The notes below the pieces were generated by a model. That model had not been told where the DNA came from. It saw only the letters and a list, made by a program, of their open reading frames with translations, and made no database searches. A stretch of DNA of 13,241 nucleotides from a bacterium (GTDB lineage: Bacteria; Spirochaetota; Spirochaetia; Treponematales; Rectinemataceae): positions 1 through 13,241 of the forward strand of contig JAKALZ010000023.1 of the NCBI GenBank assembly GCA_021813065.1, read 5' to 3'. Position numbers and translations under genes: made by a program. Positions 13,098-13,241 of the stretch are shown here, in pieces. Numbering within the stretch: the first letter of the stretch is position 1; every line of letters starts with the position of its first letter.

Positions 13098-13241
13098 TTA
13101 GCTCTTTACGCTGAGGGGAAAGTGGCATTTCACGAAGTGGCCGGGCCGTGATTCAACAAGCTCAGGTTCCTTCGTGCCGCATATCTCGCGCGCATAGGGG
13201 CACCGCGGATGGAACCTGCAGCCCGATGGTACATTGATCGG
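13098..13241 (-). CDS. C-terminus of an oligopeptide/dipeptide ABC transporter ATP-binding protein (partial)
   Basis: Reading the minus strand from the window edge gives 47 codons to a TAA at 13098-13100. They contain GCRFHPRCPYAREIC and GHFVKCHFP, the Cys-rich oligo_HPY tail that ends OppD/OppF/DppD/DppF-type ATPases. The Walker and signature motifs lie outside the window. As the last visible gene of a minus-strand unit, it probably ends an opp/dpp-type transporter operon. It ends 28 bp from the convergent serine peptidase gene, consistent with peptide uptake feeding the two peptidases. Which of the two ATPase subunits it is cannot be told. Confidence 0.88.
   Translation of the reverse strand, partial: PINVPSGCRFHPRCPYAREICGTKEPELVESRPGHFVKCHFPLSVKS

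Overview
The window is a gene-dense stretch (about 13.2 kb, GC-rich, largest gene-free gap about 180 bp) of an ordinary bacterial chromosome. It holds eleven complete or nearly complete protein genes plus one gene fragment at each end. No rRNA, tRNA, CRISPR array, transposase or phage gene is visible. The enzyme set (a [4Fe-4S]-type cysteine desulfidase, pyruvate kinase, a rubrerythrin-like ferritin, a zinc importer with its regulator) suits an anaerobic or microaerophilic fermenter. A spirochaete-like bacterium is my best guess from overall flavour, but nothing here proves the phylum.

Layout. Bases 1-1305 (+): the 3' part of a membrane-anchored PAS-GGDEF protein, a probable diguanylate cyclase. 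Bases 1395-2789 (+): an L-cysteine desulfidase/UPF0597 family protein whose N-terminus carries a three-copy heptapeptide tandem repeat. Bases 2878-5312 (-): pyruvate kinase followed by a TrmH/SpoU-type RNA methyltransferase, joined by a 4-nt GTGA stop/start overlap. Bases 5493-8648 (-): a compact znuA-znuC-znuB-zur operon for high-affinity zinc uptake. A perfect 19-bp palindrome sits against a plausible promoter just upstream and is a strong candidate Zur operator. Bases 8810-9304 (+): a small ferritin-like diiron protein, transcribed divergently from znuA. Bases 9374-10375 (-): a LacI-family repressor with a LacI-type palindrome at its own promoter. Bases 10453-11508 (-): an M19 (renal dipeptidase type) metallopeptidase. 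Bases 11660-13069 (+): a class-C beta-lactamase-fold serine peptidase with a C-terminal beta-rich domain resembling D-aminopeptidase/Pab87-type enzymes, divergent from the dipeptidase. Bases 13098-13241 (-): the C-terminal 47 codons of an oligopeptide ABC transporter ATPase.

How they fit together. The zinc operon looks like a closed feedback loop: Zur encoded last, operator in front of znuA. The last three enzyme/transport genes suggest uptake and breakdown of small peptides, perhaps containing D-amino acids such as those from peptidoglycan. The LacI-type regulator lies directly downstream of the dipeptidase gene, but no sequence evidence here ties its operator to those genes.

The least expected sequence signal is a set of very short exact or near-exact tandem duplications at the ends of genes: 21 bp x3 just after a start codon, 13 bp x3 and 13 bp x2 across two stop codons, and 18 bp x2 (imperfect) near the start of znuC. 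I did not find a clearly novel multi-gene system. The most testable points are the tandem duplications at gene ends, the Zur operator, the palindromes in the peptidase control region, and an Ala at the pyruvate kinase position that is normally Glu or Lys.
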